Below are positions 16,433 through 19,527 of a stretch of 19,527 nucleotides of DNA, piece by piece. This DNA comes from Myxococcales bacterium (lineage in GTDB: Bacteria > Myxococcota > Polyangia > Polyangiales > Polyangiaceae). Position 1 is the stretch's first letter; each line of letters begins with the position of its first letter. A model generated the notes under the pieces. That model did no database searches. It saw nothing but the letters and a program-made list of their open reading frames with translations, and was not told where the DNA came from. Location of the stretch: contig JAGQIY010000605.1 in the NCBI GenBank assembly GCA_020430865.1, forward strand, positions 1 to 19,527. Direction: 5' to 3'. Both the position numbers and the translations under genes were made by a program.

Positions 16433-17470
16433 CTAGTCCGGCAGGGGTGAGCAGGCCCCCGCTGACTCCATGCGTCGCTCGGAGCAGCCAGCTCCTCCCA
16501 CCACGTGAGGCAGCCGCAAGGCACCGGTGGCCGGCGGGTGGAGCTGCGCGTCGTGAGGCGTCTCGCAACGTTCCCCCACCTCCACGCCGTGGGGAAACGC
16601 CTTGCGGCCGTCGACCAGATCCCCGAGCCTCGCCAGGAAGCCCTCGGGGATCAGCGCGAGAATCTCGCGAAAGTGGTTCACGCAGAAGTAGCGCCAACCG
16701 ATGGGGAGCCCGCCTGTCGCCAGCCTTCGCATCGCACCGATGACGAACTCTTGCTCTCGCTCAAAGTCTGTGGGTGCGGCCCGCTCGCGGTAGTCCTCCG
16801 CTGCGAGGACCATCGCCTCCTCAGCCAGTAGCCGTTCCATGGCGCGCTGGCGATCGCGCCCGCGCAACGCAGGAAACGCTTCCCAAGCTTCGCTGGTTTC
16901 GGCTAGAGCTTTGTCTCCGATCCGGACGAGAGCGTGCAAATCGCTGTGGAGCGTAGGCCACCTCAGTCGAGCGCCGGGACCGCAGGCACGACGCTTCGCC
17001 CGACGTGAGTGTCCTGGGAGAAACATGCGCTCGGAGTCTCCCAGTGCCAAGGGCAATAGTTCGGCGATCTCCTCTGGTATCGAACCGATACGATCCCGGA
17101 GGAAATACAGATCAGCCAGGTTCTTGTGCCAGTGGACTATGTCATACACGAGCCCGCATTGCTTCGTGAGCAGAAGGTATGCGGCAGGCGCCAGGCGCAT
17201 CTCACCAAGTACCGGCTCCTCCAGCAGGGGCTGTGTCGAGAACTGTCGCTGGACCCGAGCCCAGTACTCGGAACGGGAAGCGTTCGCGACCTCCACGTAT
17301 ACATTCCGATAGCGAAACACGTACTTGGCTCCCCCCGACTTCATGGATACGAGGGGCAGCCGTTCCACCAACTGCGCGATCTCAGCCTCCGTCCCGATCA
17401 GATCCCAGTCCTGAGGCGGCCGGAACTCCGGAAAGTGGATGACGATGGCCCGGCTACCAATCAGGAGCAT
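16433..17470 (-). CDS. Nucleotidyltransferase-fold protein of unknown function
   Basis: 345 residues from ATG 17470. The start LLIGSRAIVIHF and then PPQDWDLIG fits the hG[GS]...Dh[DE]h pattern of the Pol-beta-type nucleotidyltransferase fold, with Gly5-Ser6, Asp21, Asp23 and a third acid, Glu60, in NVYVEVA. A helical region with VYDIVHWHKNLADLYFLRDR follows, similar in style to phage and accessory-region NTase-like proteins (DUF7275-type, from memory). The last 45 or so residues are Pro/Gly/Cys-rich and look unlike a folded domain. The start is abrupt: the fold normally has a helix before its first strand. The preceding codons, in the same frame, are TGA-CGC, belonging to the end of the lipoprotein frame, and there is no ribosome site. 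The gene may be truncated at its 5' end. Substrate unknown. Confidence 0.6.
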   Translation of the reverse strand: MLLIGSRAIVIHFPEFRPPQDWDLIGTEAEIAQLVERLPLVSMKSGGAKYVFRYRNVYVEVANASRSEYWARVQRQFSTQPLLEEPVLGEMRLAPAAYLLLTKQCGLVYDIVHWHKNLADLYFLRDRIGSIPEEIAELLPLALGDSERMFLPGHSRRAKRRACGPGARLRWPTLHSDLHALVRIGDKALAETSEAWEAFPALRGRDRQRAMERLLAEEAMVLAAEDYRERAAPTDFEREQEFVIGAMRRLATGGLPIGWRYFCVNHFREILALIPEGFLARLGDLVDGRKAFPHGVEVGERCETPHDAQLHPPATGALRLPHVVGGAGCSERRMESAGACSPLPD

Positions 17471-17473
17471 GCG

Positions 17474-18529
17474 TCAGCTGAGGAGCGACTCAACTGCGCG
17501 GTCCAGGACCTCCTGTGTGGGGATCCCACGCCCGGCTGCGTCCACGTCGACGCCCAGCGACCGAGGCATCCGGAACCTGCGGTCCCGCTCATCATTCGAT
17601 GAGGTGACGCACTTGCCGAGGCTGGCATTGCAGACCTTGTTCGATTCGATGCTGCACACAGAGGCATAGCTGCCCGCCCAGCTACCCGCATCGCAGCTCA
17701 CGACTGCAGTGTCACTGCTTCCCAGCGGAACGCACTTGTATGTCCCTGGGCGACAGACCCGACACTCGCCCTGGTAACACGCAGGCTTGCTCCCCGTGCA
17801 CTGGGCCCCCGCCACCCAGGAACCCCCGACACAGGTCTCCGGGGTCGTCGCGTTCCCGCATTGCTTCGGCGCCGGGTTTGGCGCGACGCACTGCACGGCG
17901 TTGAGACCCGAGCACTGCAGCACGCCGCACTCGTTGCAGTTCGCGCCCGGGGTCCCGCCGATGTTCTTCGTGCACCCACCGCAGGCGTTCTCGAAAAAAT
18001 TCTTGTCGTTGTCGTCGCAGTCGTCGCCGGGGTTGGCCGCGCAGGCCTTGGAGCCGTGAGTGTCGCCGTCGAAGTCCTTGGCCACGACGTTCGTGCCGTC
18101 GCACTCACAGTCGGGGTCGGTGGTTCCGCACGGATTCCCACCAGACCCCGCGCTCCCGCCGGTACCGGCGGTGCCTCCGCTGCCGCCAACACCACCGGAC
18201 CCAGAGGTGCCACCCGTACCTCCGACTGCCCCCGCGCCGGCGCTGCCTCCAGTCGTGCCCGCGCTGCCGCCTTGACCAGCGGTCCCACCGTCCCCCGCGC
18301 TGCCGCCGGACGCGCCAGTGCCACCGTCCCCGGCGGAGCCACCGCTGGCCCCCGTCCCGCCGCTCCCGGCGGTGCCGCCGACCCCTTCCTTCCCGGTCTC
18401 TCGGGTCTCCGCGGAGCAAGCCGCTGCGAGCACGAAGACCGCGCAGAGCGCGCCGCCGCGGGCGAGGCGGCGACAGGTCACGTCGGAGTTGGAGGCTGGG
18501 TTGGGCTGCTCGTCGCGCAAGTGGCTCAT
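17474..18529 (-). CDS. Gly-rich, Cys-rich putative lipoprotein with MopE-like motif
   Basis: Exported protein of 351 residues. ATG 18529 has GAGGTG eight bases upstream; a longer frame to 18820 is not supported. Residues 21-38 (RLARGGALCAVFVLAAAC) form a signal peptide with a likely lipidation Cys38, although Ala rather than Leu at -3 is weaker than the consensus. Residues 46-131 are almost only Gly, Ser, Thr and Ala, a flexible linker common in myxobacterial surface proteins. Next comes DPDCECDG, DFDGDTHG and DDCDDND, the MopE-type metal-binding pattern, and then about 20 cysteines to residue 307. The final 40 or so residues (from SSNDERDRRFR) carry no Cys and look unlike the rest. They run in frame toward the next gene with only TGA between, so the C-terminus may be foreign sequence. 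Confidence 0.8.
   Translation of the reverse strand: MSHLRDEQPNPASNSDVTCRRLARGGALCAVFVLAAACSAETRETGKEGVGGTAGSGGTGASGGSAGDGGTGASGGSAGDGGTAGQGGSAGTTGGSAGAGAVGGTGGTSGSGGVGGSGGTAGTGGSAGSGGNPCGTTDPDCECDGTNVVAKDFDGDTHGSKACAANPGDDCDDNDKNFFENACGGCTKNIGGTPGANCNECGVLQCSGLNAVQCVAPNPAPKQCGNATTPETCVGGSWVAGAQCTGSKPACYQGECRVCRPGTYKCVPLGSSDTAVVSCDAGSWAGSYASVCSIESNKVCNASLGKCVTSSNDERDRRFRMPRSLGVDVDAAGRGIPTQEVLDRAVESLLS
18287..18358 (-). repeat. Tandem 36-bp repeat in the lipoprotein linker
   Basis: Two exact protein copies of GTGASGGSAGDG (residues 58-69 and 70-81) are encoded side by side. The DNA copies differ at silent positions, so the duplication is not fresh. Looser GGSAG/GGTAG units continue on both sides through 18137-18385. 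Confidence 0.7.
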
Positions 18530-18849
18530 CTCGGTACACCTCGAAAAGTGAAGTCGTTCCCCCTCGGGGACTGTATCACGCCCTCGCGGATCCGACAGGT
18601 GAGACCCGGGACCGAAACCGATACGCGGTGGGATTCGTTGTGGGGTTTTTCCATGTCGCGTTCCCACATCCCCTTCGGAGGGTGATCGCGCAAGGACACC
18701 GACGATCGCCGAGGGGTGCTCGGGTTCCGCGCAGCTTGTGCGCCGCCGTCCTCCGCCCCAGCGCTTGAAAAGCACTTCAGATCGCCGGCTCCCGTCCGTT
18801 CCCTGCTGCGAGGCATCCACCTCCCATTGCAGCGCTAACTGGAACTTCG
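18530..18849. other. Divergent intergenic region, lipoprotein and HDOD genes
   Basis: 320 bases without a supported gene, holding the promoters of both flanking genes. A 6-bp hairpin (18556-18571, CCTC loop) falls in the predicted leader of the lipoprotein mRNA, 27 bases from its start codon. No clear -35/-10 pair was seen on either strand. Confidence 0.5.
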
Positions 18850-19527
18850 ATGGACTTCGGCGTCATCCCCACCCTCCCCCCACCCACCCCCAGCTGTGAC
18901 GGACTGCCTCCGGCGATCGCCGCTGCCTTCGAGGCCCAGGTCAGACGGGGTGAGCTGAGCGTGGCCCTGGCGCGGGGCATGGCGGGAAAGATCCTCGAGG
19001 AAACGTTGCACGAGGAGCCCGACCTGGCGCGCCTGGCGGAGTGGCTGGAGTCGGATCCAGGTCTCACCACCGCCACGCTGAACGCCGCCAACTCCGCGTT
19101 CTTCGGACTGAGGATGAAGGTTCAGACCGTGGACCGCGCGCTGGCCCAGCTTGGATCGGTGCGAGCTCGCGAGGTACTGCTGCTGGCGCTCAGTCGCGCG
19201 GCCATGTTCACCGTGCGCGAGTTCAAGGAGGAGATGGTCGCCCTGCGCGAGCACTCCGTCGCCACGGGCGTCTGGGCGCGCGCGCTCGCGGTGCAGACCG
19301 GCCTCGCGCCCGCGACGGCGTTCGCCTGCGGCCTGCTCCACGAGGTGGGGCGCCCCGTCGCCCTGCAGGAGCTGAGCTCCCTGTCCAGACTCAGCCGCGT
19401 GAAGCTGAGCCGCGCGACGCTCTGGCAGACCGCCGCGAGCTATCGTGATCAAGTCGCGCTGGTGCTGGTGCGTGGCTGGGCAGACGTGGACCTGGTAGAG
19501 ACGATTCAGGGCAGCGGCCGCAGGGCC
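18850..19527 (+). CDS. HDOD domain protein (3' partial)
   Basis: The frame is open to the window end, with 226 residues visible. ATG 18850 has only a weak ribosome site (GGAAC). After a Pro-rich start (IPTLPPPTPS) the HDOD pattern begins: LARLAEWLESDPGLTTATLNAANSAFFGL, then VQTVDRALAQLGSVRAREVLLLAL, and a helix pair with LREHSVATGVWARALA and AFACGLLHEVG. In HDOD proteins the metal-binding His-Asp of true HD phosphohydrolases is lost; here the LLHD position reads LLHE, in line with a non-enzymatic role. The family is linked to signalling, stress and motility regulation, but its exact role is unknown. What follows downstream, for instance an output domain, cannot be seen. Confidence 0.88.
   Translation, partial: MDFGVIPTLPPPTPSCDGLPPAIAAAFEAQVRRGELSVALARGMAGKILEETLHEEPDLARLAEWLESDPGLTTATLNAANSAFFGLRMKVQTVDRALAQLGSVRAREVLLLALSRAAMFTVREFKEEMVALREHSVATGVWARALAVQTGLAPATAFACGLLHEVGRPVALQELSSLSRLSRVKLSRATLWQTAASYRDQVALVLVRGWADVDLVETIQGSGRRA

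Noticed and set aside
18137..18385. Repetitive GC-rich tract considered as a CRISPR-like or VNTR array
   Set aside because: The repeats are in frame with the lipoprotein, vary at silent sites and encode a Gly-rich linker; there are no spacers.
17861..18685. A 274-codon plus-strand frame opposite the lipoprotein gene
   Set aside because: It is the mirror of the Gly-rich linker (Pro/Ala/Arg-rich), and the sense strand has a signal peptide and ordered Cys pattern.

Overview
The window is high-GC DNA that reads like a chromosome segment from a myxobacterium (Myxococcota, probably a Polyangia/Sorangium-type organism). This is an inference. It rests on the GC-rich codon use, a sigma-54 activator beside cell-division genes, a lipoprotein with a long Gly/Ser/Thr/Ala linker followed by a Cys-rich MopE-like region, and an HDOD protein. 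No rRNA, tRNA, CRISPR array, transposase or integrase was seen.

Layout. (1) 1-3345, plus strand: the 3' part of a gamma-glutamyltranspeptidase-family hydrolase, a complete malic enzyme, and a small membrane-anchored protein of unknown function whose start overlaps the malic enzyme stop. (2) 3357-7957, minus strand: a sigma-54-type transcriptional activator with a degenerate receiver domain, then ftsZ and ftsA. Each fts gene is followed by its own hairpin terminator, and ftsQ is not next to ftsA. (3) 8196-14427: a divergent lipid-modification-type locus. On the minus strand are an SRPBCC protein and a DHRS12-like short-chain dehydrogenase. On the plus strand is a tightly overlapping four-gene operon: FAD amine-oxidase-like protein, DUF1365 protein, cyclopropane-fatty-acid-synthase-like methyltransferase, and a second methyltransferase resembling plant coclaurine N-methyltransferase. 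A perfect 9-bp inverted repeat spans the shared promoter region. (4) 14461-16243, minus strand: a DUF1641 gene followed by a type II sulfide:quinone oxidoreductase with both catalytic cysteines. (5) 16433-18529, minus strand: the Gly-rich, Cys-rich lipoprotein and, three bases after its stop and in the same frame, a nucleotidyltransferase-fold protein. (6) 18850 to the window end, plus strand: the N-terminal part of an HDOD protein.

The most interesting unit is the divergent six-gene locus in region 3. Its members (FAD oxidase, DUF1365, Cfa, SDR, SRPBCC) recur together in bacteria and have been tied in some proteobacteria to singlet-oxygen or light responses and modified membrane fatty acids. 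The extra CNMT-like methyltransferase suggests a second methylation step on a lipid. The second item worth attention is the sigma-54 activator whose phospho-acceptor Asp is replaced by Cys. Start codons were chosen from Shine-Dalgarno spacing, stop/start overlaps and family length; several chosen starts are GTG or TTG.
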